This document shows positions 35,581-46,169 of a stretch of DNA of 64,000 bases, piece after piece (position 1 is the first letter of the stretch; every line of letters starts with the position of its first letter). Made by a program: the position numbers and the translations under genes. The DNA lies in assembly GCA_027490155.1 (NCBI GenBank), contig JAIXYP010000037.1, positions 62,001-126,000 of the forward strand, read 5' to 3'. The stretch is from Cytophagaceae bacterium (GTDB lineage: Bacteria; Bacteroidota; Bacteroidia; Cytophagales; Flexibacteraceae). The notes under the pieces are model-generated. The model worked only from the letters and a program-made list of their open reading frames with translations. It was not told where the DNA came from and made no database searches.

Positions 35581-38205
35581 ATGAACATCAATAAGCTTAC
35601 AGTCAAAAGCCAAGAGCTTCTCCAACTTGCTGCCCTTAAAGCGCAAGGCAACGGCCAGCAAGCCATCGAACCGGGGCATTTGCTGGAGGCCATTATCCAG
35701 AACGAAACGGACCTCTACCAATTTTTGGCCAACAAGCTAGACCTTAATACAGCTCTCATCCAGAGCCGTTTGCAGGAAATCATAGCGGGTTACCCAAAAC
35801 AGACTGTCACCAAGGACCCCTATTTGGGGAACGATACTGCTATGGTCCTGACCAATGCCGAAAAAAGCCTCAAACAATTTCAGGATGAGTTTGTCGCCGT
35901 CGAGCATCTCATGATTGGCCTGTTGGTAGGTAAAGACAAAGTAGCCCAGCTTCTGAAGGATGCTGGAATGGCCGAGAAACAACTACGTGCTGCCATTACA
36001 GAGCTCAGGGGAAATCGAAAAGTGACCGATGCCAATGGCGAGGCACGTTATCGATCGCTCGAAAAGTTTGCTGTAAACCTAAATGACAGGGCAAAAGCCG
36101 GAAAAATAGACCCCGTAATTGGTCGGGATGACGAAATCAGGCGGGTGCTCCAGATCCTGAGCCGTCGCACCAAAAACAACCCCATGTTGCTTGGCGAGCC
36201 TGGCGTAGGCAAAACGGCTATTGTGGAAGGCCTTGCCATTCGGATAGTGAACGGTGATGTGCCCGAAAACCTCAAATCGAAACAAATCGTAGCACTTGAC
36301 ATGGGCTTGCTGATAGCTGGTGCCAAGTACAAAGGTGAGTTCGAAGAGCGGCTAAAAGGGGTCATTAAAGAAGTAACTGACTCAGAAGGGGAGATCATCT
36401 TGTTCATTGACGAGATCCATACCCTAGTAGGGGCTGGTGGCGGTGGTGACAGCGCTATGGATGCCGCAAACTTGCTGAAACCTGCGTTGGCACGTGGTGA
36501 CTTGCATGCCGTCGGCGCCACGACCCTGAAGGAGTACCAGAAATACATCGAGAAAGACAAGGCCCTGGAGCGGCGTTTCCAGGCTGTGATCGTCGATGAG
36601 CCTAGTGTGCCAGATGCCATTAGTATCCTGCGCGGTATCAAGGACAAATATGAGCTTCACCATGGGGTTCGGATTAAAGACGATGCAATAATTGCTGCAG
36701 TTGAGCTAAGCCACCGGTACATTACAGACCGTTTTTTGCCAGACAAAGCCATTGACCTTATTGACGAGGCAGCCAGCAAGTTGCGATTGGAGCTGGACTC
36801 CGTACCTGAAGAGCTGGACGAAGTGCAACGCAAGATCATGCAGTTGGAGATAGAGCGAGAAGCCATCCGTCGCGAAAATGATCATGAAAAAGAAAGCCGT
36901 CTGAACAAGGAAATCAGCGATATTTCTGAAACACGCAATGAGCTCAAGGCACGCTGGGAGAACGAAAAAGGTATCCTAACCTCTGTAAGGCAAGAGCGTG
37001 AAAACATCGAGGCTCTCAAGTTGGAAGCCGAACAGGCCGAAAGACAAGGGGATTATGGCAAGGTTGCCGAGATTAGGTATGGTCGTATCCGTGAGGCCCA
37101 AGAAAACCTAGACTTGCTTTCGGTTAAGCTTCGGGAGCTTGAGAGTGGCGCCGCCATGCTCCGCGAGGAGGTCACGAGCGAAGGTATAGCCGAGGTAGTC
37201 GCCCGCTGGACTGGCATCCCGGTAACAAGAATGCTGTTATCTGAAAGGCAAAAACTGCTGAACCTGGAAGAAGAGCTAGGTAAACGAGTTGCAGGTCAGC
37301 ATGAGGCCATAGCCGCCATTGCCGATGCAGTCCGTCGGTCTAGGGCAGGGTTGCAAGACCCACGTCGTCCGATCGGTTCGTTTATCTTTATGGGTACTAC
37401 TGGTGTCGGTAAAACAGAACTAGCCAAAGCCCTTGCAGACTACCTCTTTGATGACGAAAATTCGCTCATCCGGCTCGATATGAGTGAATATCAAGAGGGC
37501 CATGCTGTCAGCCGCTTAGTTGGTGCTCCTCCTGGTTATGTCGGATATGACGAAGGTGGCCAGCTGACAGAAGCAGTACGGCGCAAGCCCTATTCTGTCA
37601 TCCTGCTGGACGAAATGGAAAAAGCTCACCCTGATGTTTATAACATCCTGCTCCAGGTCCTCGACGATGGTCGCCTTACTGATAACAAAGGTCGGGTAGC
37701 TAGTTTCAAAAACACGATCATTATCATGACTAGCAATATCGGGGCTCAGCTGATCCAGGAGAATTTTGCGAAGATGACCGATCAAAACGCCTTTGATATC
37801 TACGAGGATACCAAAGAGGAAGTGCTGGCTTTGCTCAAAACCAAAATGCGACCTGAGTTCCTCAATCGCCTAGATGAGATTATCATGTTCCGCCCACTTA
37901 GCCGTACAGAAATGCTGCAAGTAGTCCGGATCCAGTTCAAGGATGTGCAGCACAGGCTATTGCAAAATGGCATTCGCCTTGAAGCCGATGATAAGGTCTT
38001 GGCCCATCTGGCAGACTTAGGATATGACCCGAACTATGGTGCACGTCCACTCAAACGAGTGATGCAGCGTCAGTTGCTTAATGTCTTGAGCAAAGACATC
38101 TTGGCTGGCAAGGTCAATAAGGATGACGTTGTGGCCATTGTGTTAGATAAGGATCGCCAATTGCAGTTTGTCAACCTAGCAGCCACAGCCCCTATCGAGA
38201 TCTAA
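35581..38205 (+). CDS. clpB: ATP-dependent chaperone ClpB
   Basis: An 874-residue Hsp100 disaggregase. Order: N-domain (~1-145), first AAA domain with Walker [11 protein letters not shown] (~203-212) and [12 protein letters not shown], a long coiled-coil middle domain (~400-535; rich in Glu/Arg/Lys), second AAA domain with Walker [11 protein letters not shown] (~601-610) and sensor-2 region [13 protein letters not shown]. The middle domain marks ClpB rather than ClpA or ClpC and no ClpP-binding loop is expected. With DnaK it rescues aggregated proteins after heat stress. It stands alone between terminators. Confidence 0.97.
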   Translation: MNINKLTVKSQELLQLAALKAQGNGQQAIEPGHLLEAIIQNETDLYQFLANKLDLNTALIQSRLQEIIAGYPKQTVTKDPYLGNDTAMVLTNAEKSLKQFQDEFVAVEHLMIGLLVGKDKVAQLLKDAGMAEKQLRAAITELRGNRKVTDANGEARYRSLEKFAVNLNDRAKAGKIDPVIGRDDEIRRVLQILSRRTKNNPMLLGEPGVGKTAIVEGLAIRIVNGDVPENLKSKQIVALDMGLLIAGAKYKGEFEERLKGVIKEVTDSEGEIILFIDEIHTLVGAGGGGDSAMDAANLLKPALARGDLHAVGATTLKEYQKYIEKDKALERRFQAVIVDEPSVPDAISILRGIKDKYELHHGVRIKDDAIIAAVELSHRYITDRFLPDKAIDLIDEAASKLRLELDSVPEELDEVQRKIMQLEIEREAIRRENDHEKESRLNKEISDISETRNELKARWENEKGILTSVRQERENIEALKLEAEQAERQGDYGKVAEIRYGRIREAQENLDLLSVKLRELESGAAMLREEVTSEGIAEVVARWTGIPVTRMLLSERQKLLNLEEELGKRVAGQHEAIAAIADAVRRSRAGLQDPRRPIGSFIFMGTTGVGKTELAKALADYLFDDENSLIRLDMSEYQEGHAVSRLVGAPPGYVGYDEGGQLTEAVRRKPYSVILLDEMEKAHPDVYNILLQVLDDGRLTDNKGRVASFKNTIIIMTSNIGAQLIQENFAKMTDQNAFDIYEDTKEEVLALLKTKMRPEFLNRLDEIIMFRPLSRTEMLQVVRIQFKDVQHRLLQNGIRLEADDKVLAHLADLGYDPNYGARPLKRVMQRQLLNVLSKDILAGKVNKDDVVAIVLDKDRQLQFVNLAATAPIEI

Positions 38206-38595
38206 TCAAACCAGTATCTGACCGCGGAATAAAATACCACCTCTGAATGTATCGGAGGTGGTATTTTAATGTTAGGCCTAGGACTATAATGATGCCGCTA
38301 GGTTCATCAAGGCACACTTCAAGCCAAGAGTTTTTTGCACTGCACATGAGCACCACATTCAAACTCAAATGGAATCACGTATTCTGCCAAGGCAGTTTGA
38401 GTTATTAATAGGCTCTTGAGACAACTAGTGTGGGACTATTTTTGCCATAAGACTTGCTATTGGCCCATCTGATTGACCATATTGCCCTAGTTCTGGATCC
38501 GGATTGATTAGAGATGCTTTGCCCAAACGTATTTTAGTCCGCAGCCAGCATTGTCAATTTTGTGTTTCATGACCGTCAACCAGCCCAACAACACA
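38206..38595. other. Gap with clpB terminator; otherwise empty
   Basis: A 390-base gap. The first 62 bases hold the clpB terminator (38231-38267). The remaining ~325 bases before the homoserine kinase start contain no recognisable gene, RNA or threonine-type leader peptide. The kinase frame is open back to 38551. Confidence 0.45.
38231..38267 (+). terminator. Hairpin terminator after clpB
   Basis: A perfect 13-bp inverted repeat, AAAATACCACCTC (38231-38243) with GAGGTGGTATTTT (38255-38267), 11-base loop. It lies 25 bases past the clpB stop; its T run is part of the stem. Confidence 0.8.
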
Positions 38596-39549
38596 ATGAA
38601 GCTCATTGCCAAATCCTCGGCCTTTGCCCCTGCCACTGTCGCCAACCTTGGTTGTGGTTTTGATGTATTGGGGCTTGCGGTCCACACCCCGGGCGATGTG
38701 GTCGAGGCTACGCTATATGATGAGATCGGACCAGTCACCATCACTGACGTAACGGGCGATGGTGGTGTCTTGCCTCGTGAGGCTCACCTAAACACCGCCT
38801 CTGTCGCTGTGATGGCCTTGTGCAAATCTGTGGACTTTCGTCAGGCTATCAGTTTAGTGATCTATAAACAAATGCCCCTAGGTAGCGGAATGGGCAGTAG
38901 TGCAGCAAGTGCTGTGGCTGCTATTGCGGCGGTCAATGCCTTGTTGCCTGTGCCACTGCCAAAGGAATCCTTGGTGACTTTCGTGATGGAGGCAGAGCAG
39001 ATCGCTTGTGGCGCTGCCCATGCGGATAATGTAGCACCTTCGCTCTTGGGTGGCATAGTCCTGATCAGGAGTTATCATCCATTAGACTTTATCAAGTTAC
39101 CCGTGCCAGCAGATCTTGCTGTTTGTATTGTCCACCCTGCCCTCGAAGTTCGGACAGAAACATCAAGGGCCATCCTGCGCAAGCAGATAGCCCTTGGTGT
39201 AGCCATTGAGCAATGGGGCAATCTGGCAGGATTTGTTTCCGGGCTCTATACCAATGACTATGACCTACTCCGCCGTAGTTTAGTTGATGTTGTCGCAGAG
39301 CCTGTTCGCTCGCCTTTAATCCCTAATTTTACTGGCATCAAACAGTCAGCAATGGATGCTGGTGCCCTTGGTTGCAGTATTTCTGGCTCTGGACCTGCAG
39401 TCTTTGCAATTACCAAGGGCTTAGAATACGCTCACAAAGCCGCTGCAGCTATGATCCAGGCCTTTGCTGACATCAATGTGGTGGCGCAGTCATTTGTGGG
39501 GCTCGTTAATAACGAAGGTGCAAGGGTGCTTAAGATCGAAAGATTTTAG
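38596..39549 (+). CDS. thrB: Homoserine kinase
   Basis: A 317-residue GHMP kinase that phosphorylates homoserine in threonine synthesis. It starts MKLIAKSSAFAPATVANLGC, continues GFDVLGLAVHTPGD, and has the ATP loop PLGSGMGSSAASAVAA (~95-110) and late GALGCSISGSGPAVFAI motif. The ATG at 38596 matches the family start; an ATG at 38569 would add nine residues. In most Bacteroidota thrB sits between the aspartokinase/homoserine dehydrogenase gene and thrC; here neither neighbour is present, so the pathway genes are split or elsewhere. Confidence 0.94.
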   Translation: MKLIAKSSAFAPATVANLGCGFDVLGLAVHTPGDVVEATLYDEIGPVTITDVTGDGGVLPREAHLNTASVAVMALCKSVDFRQAISLVIYKQMPLGSGMGSSAASAVAAIAAVNALLPVPLPKESLVTFVMEAEQIACGAAHADNVAPSLLGGIVLIRSYHPLDFIKLPVPADLAVCIVHPALEVRTETSRAILRKQIALGVAIEQWGNLAGFVSGLYTNDYDLLRRSLVDVVAEPVRSPLIPNFTGIKQSAMDAGALGCSISGSGPAVFAITKGLEYAHKAAAAMIQAFADINVVAQSFVGLVNNEGARVLKIERF

Positions 39550-39620
39550 GTGACCAAGTTCATGGCCTAACAAACTTTAGTTCAGTTTTGAATCCTCCTT
39601 TTTCTTTTGTCAGTCCGACT

Positions 39621-40769
39621 ATGAAATCAACTCTGTGCATAATAATAATCACTGCCCTAGCCACTTTTAGCGTCCTTAAAGGGGTTGAGGTCAATGCCCA
39701 GATCGTGAACCCTGCTGTGATGGACACTGTCGATGTGGTCCTGCCCGGTAAGTTGATGGTTGGCGCTTATGTCGATGCCTATTTTGGCTATAACGAAAGG
39801 GCACAATCAGGTGGCGATCAGGCTTACGGAGTGTCGTTTGAGCGCAATAATGAGTTTGCGATCAACATGGCCTATCTGGATGTAAAATATGTGGCTCAAG
39901 ATATACGGGCACGACTAGTACCAGGATTCGGAACCTATATGGCGGCCAACTACAACCTAGAGCCAATCCAGCTCCGTAATTTTGTAGAGGCCAGTGTTGG
40001 ATTCCGTATTTGGCGGGGGCGTAATGTTTGGCTAGATGCAGGTGTGATCGGGTCCCCCTACACTAATGAGTCTGCCATTAGCCGAGACCACCTGATGCTT
40101 ACACGGTCCCTTGCCGCTGAGTATGCCCCGTATTACTTAACTGGTGTTAAGCTCTCGGCACCACTATCTACAAAGTTTAACCTAGCTCTATATGTGCTCA
40201 ACGGCTGGCAGAATATTCAGGAAACGAACAAACAAAAGTCTGTGGGCTCTCAGCTAGAGTACCGCCCGACTGATAAACTGCTAATCAATTGGAATACTTA
40301 TATCGGTTATGAGGAGTCGATCTTGACCCCACAACAACGTGGGCGTTACTTTTCGGATATCTACCTGGTATATAACCCGCAAGGAAAGTTATCCGCCACG
40401 GCCTGCCTATACGGGGGGCTGCAACAGGTGCAAGACACTGTAGGGGAGCGGGTGATGAAGGTCAATCGTTGGGCTTGTGCCAATGCCATTGGCCGTTATC
40501 GGCTAAACCCTAAAACAAGCCTTTCAGGCCGTATTGAGTGGTTCTCGGATCCTGGTGCCTCGGTGTCTAGCAACATCAATATGCCTTTGGGATGTGGCCT
40601 TCAGACTTGGTCTGGTAGCCTTTGCCTCAACTACCGCTATAACGACCTGTTGCTTTTGCGGCTAGAAGGCAAACGTTTCTGGGGGGGTAATGATCCCTTT
40701 CATGACCAAGATGGCAATGCTGTTGCAACCAATACTTATCTGGTCGGAGGGATTAACATCATCTACTAA
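39621..40769 (+). CDS. Outer-membrane porin, putative beta-barrel porin-2 (OmpL-like) family
   Basis: A 382-residue protein with signal peptide MKSTLCIIIITALATFSVLK (cleavage near VNAQ). The body has alternating polar/hydrophobic strands expected of a 12-16-strand barrel and the bbp2 family pattern: VGAYVDAYFGYN at the first strand, AYLDVKYV, VWLDAGVIGSPYTNES and ending in a C-terminal strand TNTYLVGGINIIY with a terminal aromatic residue recognised by the BAM machinery. It likely allows passive entry of small solutes; specificity is unknown. The ATG at 39621 gives a normal signal peptide. It is 71 bases after thrB and converges with the thioesterase gene. Confidence 0.82.
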   Translation: MKSTLCIIIITALATFSVLKGVEVNAQIVNPAVMDTVDVVLPGKLMVGAYVDAYFGYNERAQSGGDQAYGVSFERNNEFAINMAYLDVKYVAQDIRARLVPGFGTYMAANYNLEPIQLRNFVEASVGFRIWRGRNVWLDAGVIGSPYTNESAISRDHLMLTRSLAAEYAPYYLTGVKLSAPLSTKFNLALYVLNGWQNIQETNKQKSVGSQLEYRPTDKLLINWNTYIGYEESILTPQQRGRYFSDIYLVYNPQGKLSATACLYGGLQQVQDTVGERVMKVNRWACANAIGRYRLNPKTSLSGRIEWFSDPGASVSSNINMPLGCGLQTWSGSLCLNYRYNDLLLLRLEGKRFWGGNDPFHDQDGNAVATNTYLVGGINIIY

Positions 40770-40783
40770 TGTGCTAAATGGGC

Positions 40784-41200
40784 CTAGGATTGTGGCCCAA
40801 AATGGGGCAGGAAACATGCCTTTAGGTTCTCTGGCATCAGGCAGGGTTTGTTTTTGGCCATATCCACAAAGACAAGGGTGGTCTCTGCGGTGTTGAGGAG
40901 CTGACCATCGGCATTGCGCACTTCGTATTCAAACCTGATGCGGGTGGCAGGCATCTCTGGAATCCGACAGGTGATAAAGAGTTCATCATCATAACGAGCT
41001 GGCCTAATGTACTTAGTCTTGAGCTCCAGAACAGGTAACATCACACCATCTTCCTCCATCTGCCGATAGCTAAAGCCTAGTGCCCGCATCGTCTCCACTC
41101 GGGCGACCTCAAAATAGGTTGCATAGTTGCCATAATATACAACCCCCATTTGGTCGGTTTCGGCATAGCGGACTCTTAGGCTGCAAACGTGACTGAACAT
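40784..41200 (-). CDS. Acyl-CoA thioesterase, YbgC/4-hydroxybenzoyl-CoA thioesterase family
   Basis: A 138-residue single hotdog-fold enzyme. The catalytic motif RYAETDQMGVVYYGNYATYF (residues ~11-30) carries the Asp expected at the active site (the T-D-Q-M-G segment), and the rest matches the family pattern (YIRPARYDDEL, VRNADGQLLNTAETTLVFVD). It hydrolyses a CoA or ACP thioester; YbgC-type proteins often act on short-chain acyl-CoA and sit near Tol-Pal genes, but none are here. Its 3' end is only 14 bases from that of the convergent porin gene. Confidence 0.9.
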   Translation of the reverse strand: MFSHVCSLRVRYAETDQMGVVYYGNYATYFEVARVETMRALGFSYRQMEEDGVMLPVLELKTKYIRPARYDDELFITCRIPEMPATRIRFEYEVRNADGQLLNTAETTLVFVDMAKNKPCLMPENLKACFLPHFGPQS

Positions 41201-41347
41201 TGGCTATATACTGAGAATTAAAGATGGGTTGGATTCTTGATTATAGGTGCAATTTAGGTCTTGCGGGCGTACATCAACTCAAGTACCTACAAAACCAACC
41301 TCAGCCTATAGACTTAGCCTTTTCAAGCAATCCAAATCAATTTGCCG

Positions 41348-41355
41348 TACCTTTG
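41348..41355 (+). promoter_or_regulatory. Candidate promoter -7 box (TACCTTTG) for rimO
   Basis: TACCTTTG matches TAnnTTTG exactly, 48 bases before the rimO ATG. A TTTC occurs near the expected -33 region but not at the ideal spacing. Confidence 0.55.
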
Positions 41356-41403
41356 CACTTAGCTTTGCTGACCATTGGGTTCGCATCGTGCTAGCTGACC
41401 TCT

Positions 41404-42717
41404 ATGAAGACCAAAACCTTACGCCGCAACAAAGTCAATATCGTCACCCTAGGTTGCTCCAAGAACCTAGTGGATAGTGAACAGATATACACCCAGCTTG
41501 TGGCCAATAAGTTTGATGTGACGCACGAGGCACAGCAAGATGATGCCCAGGTCGTAATTGTGAACACCTGCGGTTTCATCGACAATGCCAAACAAGAAAG
41601 TATTGATACTATCCTGCGCTATGCAGACGCCAAGGAACAGGGGCTCATTGAAAAACTATATGTAACGGGTTGTCTGTCAGCCCGCTATAAAGATGAGTTA
41701 GCTACAGAGATTGGCAATGTGGATGCTTGGTTTGGCACCTCTGAGCTACCTCGTTTGCTCAAGACCCTAAAGGCAGACTACAAACATGAGTTGCTAGGCG
41801 AGCGCCTAATCACAACACCCAGCCATTTTGCCTACCTCAAGATAGCCGAAGGTTGTGACCGCCCTTGTTCGTTTTGCGCCATCCCAATCATGCGGGGTAA
41901 ACATGTATCAGTCCCAGCTGATGACCTTGTCAAGGCTGCCAAAAACCTAGCAGCCAAAGGCACCAAGGAGTTGATCCTGATTGCTCAAGATCTGACCTAT
42001 TATGGACTTGATCTCTATAAAACCCGGGCCTTGGCAGACCTGCTTAACCGCCTAGCGGATGTGGAAGGTATCGAGTGGATTAGGTTACAATACGCCTACC
42101 CATCTGGTTTTCCTCTTGATGCCCTAGACGTGATGGCGACTCGCCCTAACATCTGCAAATACCTCGATATGCCACTTCAGCATGGCAGTACCGAGATGCT
42201 GAAACTTATGCGCCGTGGCATCACAAGGCCGAAGACGGAGGAGCTAATCCAAACCATCAGGGAGAAGGTGCCAGGAATTGCCCTCCGTACCACGCTAATC
42301 ACAGGGCACCCTGGGGAGACCGACGCTGAGTTTGAGCAGATGTACCAGTTTGTAGAGCAAATGAGGTTTGATCGCCTTGGTTGCTTTACCTATAGCCATG
42401 AGGACCAAACATATAGCTACTCTATGGAGGACATTATCCCTGCTGAAATCAAACAAGAGCGTGCAGATGCCATTATGGAGCTGCAACAGGGAATTAGCTA
42501 TGAACTCAACCAAGCACGGATTGGGGATACCTACAAAGTCCTGTTTGACCGCACAGAAGGGGGGTATTTTATTGGCCGTACCGAGTTTGACTCACCCGAA
42601 GTGGACAACGAGGTCTTGGTCCCTGTCAATGACACAACCTACGTCCGTCTAGGCGACTTTGCTGATGTCAAGATTAACGAGGCAGAGGAGTTTGATTTGT
42701 ATGGGGAGGTTGTCTAG
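41404..42717 (+). CDS. rimO: Ribosomal protein S12 methylthiotransferase RimO
   Basis: A 437-residue radical SAM enzyme with two Fe-S clusters. The UPF0004 domain has VTLGCSKNLVDSEQI and conserved Cys residues in VNTCGFI and VTGCLSARY; the radical SAM motif is CDRPCSFC (~156-163); a TRAM domain closes the protein. It adds a methylthio group to an aspartate of ribosomal protein S12. LGCSKNLVDSE distinguishes RimO from the tRNA enzyme MiaB. Its clusters would be supplied by the SUF locus later in this window. Confidence 0.96.
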   Translation: MKTKTLRRNKVNIVTLGCSKNLVDSEQIYTQLVANKFDVTHEAQQDDAQVVIVNTCGFIDNAKQESIDTILRYADAKEQGLIEKLYVTGCLSARYKDELATEIGNVDAWFGTSELPRLLKTLKADYKHELLGERLITTPSHFAYLKIAEGCDRPCSFCAIPIMRGKHVSVPADDLVKAAKNLAAKGTKELILIAQDLTYYGLDLYKTRALADLLNRLADVEGIEWIRLQYAYPSGFPLDALDVMATRPNICKYLDMPLQHGSTEMLKLMRRGITRPKTEELIQTIREKVPGIALRTTLITGHPGETDAEFEQMYQFVEQMRFDRLGCFTYSHEDQTYSYSMEDIIPAEIKQERADAIMELQQGISYELNQARIGDTYKVLFDRTEGGYFIGRTEFDSPEVDNEVLVPVNDTTYVRLGDFADVKINEAEEFDLYGEVV

Positions 42718-42774
42718 GTAGATCTGGTGAAAAGTAAAGGATCAGTATTGTTGCCAAAACCCGTCATTAACCCC

Positions 42775-42797
42775 AAAAACCGACCTCAATGTCGGTT
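42775..42797 (-). terminator. Terminator of the proline dehydrogenase gene
   Basis: On the minus strand AACCGAC pairs with GTCGGTT (7 bp, 6-base loop), followed by TTTTTGGGG. It lies 31 bases after the proline dehydrogenase stop codon and also in the gap after rimO. Confidence 0.65.
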
Positions 42798-42827
42798 ATA
42801 AGTAACATTACAAAATGGTGTGTATTT

Positions 42828-44015
42828 TTAATTCTGGCTCTTAGCCTGCCGGCGCCTTCTGAGCTCAGTGACGATGAGGCCGAACTCACGGCTGGTCTGC
42901 CCAGCGATAGCGGTATTCTCCTTAGCACGGCGGCTGAGGTAGGGCACTACAGATCTAACAGGTCCGTAGGGCACGTATTTGACCACGTTATAGCCTGCTT
43001 TTGCCAATGAGTGGCTGATGTTATCGCTCATACCTAGTAGTTGGCTGAACCATACACGTCCATCAGAGTAGTTGAGGCCACGGTTGTCAAGCTCAAGGGC
43101 CAAAAGTTTGGTGCTAGCCTCGTTGTGGGTGCCAGCGCAGAACGAAACCAAATGGATGTTATCCAGACAGAGCATAAGGGCTTTATCATAGTCTAGATCG
43201 GTTGCTTTTTTGTTGGGCTGGATAGGGTCTTGGTACCCGCCTTCTGTAGCCTTGCGCCGTTCAGTCTCCATATAGGCGCCACGGACGATTTTGGCCCCAA
43301 AGAAATAACCTTGTTGCTGTGCCACGCTGATGTGTTCTTTCAGGTTCAGGATCGAAGCATGGCGGTACATTTGGTAGGTGTTGTACACGATCGCAAAGTC
43401 CTTGTTGTACCGCTCCATCATAAGCAGTGCCCAGCTGTCTATCTGATCTTGTATCCAGCTTTCTTCGGCATCGATAAAGATCCTGACTTTGTTGTCATGG
43501 GCAAGTTTGCAAAGCTCATTGGTACGACCCAGGCCTCTATCCAGTAATGTTTGCTCTGATGCTGATAGTGGTTGGCCAGCTTGCGCCTTGGTGAGTAGGG
43601 TGCTGTCAACTAGGCCAGTGACTTTGAACACTGCAAATGGAATGTCTTTGTTGCCGGCAGCCTTAAGGACTACACGCTTGAGCTCAGCAAGGCAGGCATC
43701 AAAGGCTTCTTCTGTGTCCTCTCCTTCTACTGAATAGTCTAGGATAGACCCAATATGGTATTGCCCTAGTTTCTGGACTACTTTTTCGCACTCATTGATA
43801 TCCTCCCCACCACAAAATTGCGCAAAGATGGTCGCCTTCACGATCCAGTCTAGTGGCAAGCCCCAGTTCAGCATCCTTGATAGCCAGGTGGTGCCGATGT
43901 TGACTAGCCATGGTTTGTTCATCATGCCGAACAACCAGTAGGCCTTTTGCAGCTCCGCATCATTTAGGCCCTCAAAGGCTGTGGCGGTGTCTGCAAAATC
44001 AAACTTTGTTGGCAT
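42828..44015 (-). CDS. Proline dehydrogenase
   Basis: A 395-residue FAD enzyme oxidising proline to pyrroline-5-carboxylate, the first step of proline catabolism. Visible motifs: DAEESWIQDQID (FAD/substrate strand), KIVRGAYMETERRKA (active-site strand with the RGAYM signature), FCAGTHNEAST, and the last-helix region with YVPYGPVRSVVPYLSRR, which carries the substrate-binding RR pair. The ATG at 44015 (MPTKFDFADT) matches the Bacteroidota family start; upstream in-frame ATGs at 44036 and 44111 are less likely. It is monofunctional: no P5C dehydrogenase domain is attached, and none lies nearby. Confidence 0.93.
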   Translation of the reverse strand: MPTKFDFADTATAFEGLNDAELQKAYWLFGMMNKPWLVNIGTTWLSRMLNWGLPLDWIVKATIFAQFCGGEDINECEKVVQKLGQYHIGSILDYSVEGEDTEEAFDACLAELKRVVLKAAGNKDIPFAVFKVTGLVDSTLLTKAQAGQPLSASEQTLLDRGLGRTNELCKLAHDNKVRIFIDAEESWIQDQIDSWALLMMERYNKDFAIVYNTYQMYRHASILNLKEHISVAQQQGYFFGAKIVRGAYMETERRKATEGGYQDPIQPNKKATDLDYDKALMLCLDNIHLVSFCAGTHNEASTKLLALELDNRGLNYSDGRVWFSQLLGMSDNISHSLAKAGYNVVKYVPYGPVRSVVPYLSRRAKENTAIAGQTSREFGLIVTELRRRRQAKSQN

Positions 44016-44342
44016 TGGTGATGAAGGTGTGAGCATACAAAGGATTGGTGCTAGGTAGGGTTTAAGACTTGATCGGGAGGGGTGGCAGGTCCTTAAAATG
44101 GCCTTGCGCAATACCTAAAGTGGTTTAAGTTACAAAAGTCTAGCTAAAATCTTAAATCACAGCACCTACGGTCTATTTATTACTCCAAAACACTGGAGAC
44201 AAGTTCGGGCAGTTGCATAACCCAAAATAGCCGTCCTTCGGGTCTTGAGATTATCTTTGCGCTCTTTCAGGATAAAATGGTGACAGACAAGGTATGCCTA
44301 GCATAGCAGTCTGACCCTAGCAACAAACATACAAGCCCCAAT
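44016..44342. other. Divergent promoter region between proline dehydrogenase and lysS
   Basis: A 327-base gap between divergent genes. A -7 box TATCTTTG for lysS lies at 44252-44259. On the minus strand GACTTTTG (44133-44140) is one base from consensus and could serve proline dehydrogenase. No T-box, which would be unexpected in this phylum, and no repeats were found. Confidence 0.45.
44252..44259 (+). promoter_or_regulatory. Candidate promoter -7 box (TATCTTTG) for lysS
   Basis: TATCTTTG matches TAnnTTTG exactly, 83 bases before the lysS ATG. No clear -33 partner. Confidence 0.5.
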
Positions 44343-46073
44343 ATGGCCCTCAGCGAGCAGGAAATTAGGCGTAGAGAAGAACGTTCAGCATTGATCGAGA
44401 TGGGTATTGACCCCTATCCGTCTGCTACTTTTGTCGTTAATGTGACGGCTGATGACATCAACCGAAACTACGAACGCCACAAGACCGACTATAAGGACGT
44501 CAAGATCGCTGGTCGCCTCATGAGCCGCCGTATCATGGGCAATGCCTCCTTTGCTGAGCTGCAGGATGCCACAGGCCGTGTACAGGTCTATTTCCGCCGT
44601 GATGATCTATGCCCAGACGAGGATAAAACGCTGTACAACACAGTCTTCAAAAAGATGCTGGATCTTGGTGACATCATCGGGATCACAGGATTTGTCTTTA
44701 CAACCCAGACAGGTGAAATTAGCATCCATGCCACTAGCTTTACCCTCCTGACCAAGTCGTTAAGGCCATTGCCGATCGTCAAAGAGACCGAAGACGAGGC
44801 AGGCAACAAAAAAACTTATGATGCCTTCACGGATCCTGAGCAACGTTACCGCCAACGCTATGTGGATCTGATTGTTAACCCTGAGGTCCGGGATACATTC
44901 AGGAAACGCACCAAGTTGGTTAACACCATACGGAGCTTCCTAGATGAGCGTGGTTATCTGGAGGTTGAGACCCCAATTTTGCAACCCCTGTATGGTGGTG
45001 CGGCGGCCCGTCCGTTCAAGACGCATCACAATACACTGGATATGCCGCTCTATCTTCGGATAGCAAACGAGCTTTACCTGAAACGCCTAATAGTCGGTGG
45101 ATTTGATGGCGTCTATGAGTTTGCCAAGGATTTCCGGAATGAGGGTATGAGTCGTTTCCATAACCCTGAGTTTACCCAAGTGGAGCTCTATGTAGCCTAC
45201 AAGGACTACAACTGGATGATGGATCTGGTTGAGGAAATGGTGGAGCGCGTGGCGATTGCTGTCACTGGTGATACAGTGGTTGCTGTCGGAGACAAGCAAA
45301 TTGACTTCGCCCGTCCGTGGAAACGTTATACGATGTTTGAGGCCATCCAGCACTTTACTGGCCATGACATCAGCAACCAAGATGAAGAAGGACTCCGTGC
45401 CACTTGTGCTGCGCTCAACATTGAGGTGGATAACACGATGGGCAAGGGCAAACTCATTGACGAGATCTTTGGTGCTACTTGTGAGCATCAACTGATCCAG
45501 CCAACATTCATCACGGACTACCCAGTCGAGATGTCCCCATTAGCTAAAAAGCATAAGTCTAAACCTGGACTGGTTGAGCGCTTCGAGGCCATCTGTAATG
45601 GCAAAGAGATCTGTAATGCCTTCTCCGAGCTCAATGACCCGATTGACCAAAGGGCAAGGTTTGAGGAGCAGATTGAGCTAGGCCGCCGTGGTGACCCAGA
45701 GGCTATGACCCTTGATGAGGACTTCTTGCGGGCGTTGGAGTATGGCATGCCACCAACAGCAGGTCTCGGTATCGGGATTGATCGACTTTCCATGATCATT
45801 ACCAACCAGCCAAGTATTCAGGATGTCTTGTTTTTCCCGCAAATGCGACCAGAGGTCAAGGCCATTCAAGCAACCAAGACTGACTTTGTTGCTGCTGGGG
45901 TGCCAGAAGTCTGGGCCACAGTGCTAGTGGAGTTAGGATTTGCCTCTGTTGAGGACTTCCGTGCTGCCAATGCCAACAAGCTGTTTAACGACCTTGGGGG
46001 CAAACGCAAAAAACTCAAAATTGCCGACCCACTGCCAACTCTTGACGAACTCAAGTCTTGGATGACTGCCTAG
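44343..46073 (+). CDS. lysS: Lysine--tRNA ligase, class II
   Basis: A 576-residue class II aminoacyl-tRNA synthetase. The N-terminal OB-fold (~55-160, [20 protein letters not shown]) binds the anticodon; the catalytic core has motif 1 near [19 protein letters not shown], motif 2 [20 protein letters not shown] and motif 3 [12 protein letters not shown]. The C-terminal ~75 residues after the usual LysS end (from about [20 protein letters not shown]) extend the protein; similar extensions occur in Bacteroidota LysS. It charges tRNA-Lys. Confidence 0.97.
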   Translation: MALSEQEIRRREERSALIEMGIDPYPSATFVVNVTADDINRNYERHKTDYKDVKIAGRLMSRRIMGNASFAELQDATGRVQVYFRRDDLCPDEDKTLYNTVFKKMLDLGDIIGITGFVFTTQTGEISIHATSFTLLTKSLRPLPIVKETEDEAGNKKTYDAFTDPEQRYRQRYVDLIVNPEVRDTFRKRTKLVNTIRSFLDERGYLEVETPILQPLYGGAAARPFKTHHNTLDMPLYLRIANELYLKRLIVGGFDGVYEFAKDFRNEGMSRFHNPEFTQVELYVAYKDYNWMMDLVEEMVERVAIAVTGDTVVAVGDKQIDFARPWKRYTMFEAIQHFTGHDISNQDEEGLRATCAALNIEVDNTMGKGKLIDEIFGATCEHQLIQPTFITDYPVEMSPLAKKHKSKPGLVERFEAICNGKEICNAFSELNDPIDQRARFEEQIELGRRGDPEAMTLDEDFLRALEYGMPPTAGLGIGIDRLSMIITNQPSIQDVLFFPQMRPEVKAIQATKTDFVAAGVPEVWATVLVELGFASVEDFRAANANKLFNDLGGKRKKLKIADPLPTLDELKSWMTA

Positions 46074-46169
46074 CGGTATTATTGCTGGGCCAAACCCAAA
46101 ATCATTATATTGGCCTGCTGACCTTATTGCTGGCACCACCGAAAATCTGACATAGTTGTTTGGGGTTGG

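Noticed and set aside
42778-42797. Reading the hairpin after rimO as a rimO terminator
   Set aside because: On the plus strand no T run follows the stem; on the minus strand TTTTT follows, so it belongs to the proline dehydrogenase gene.
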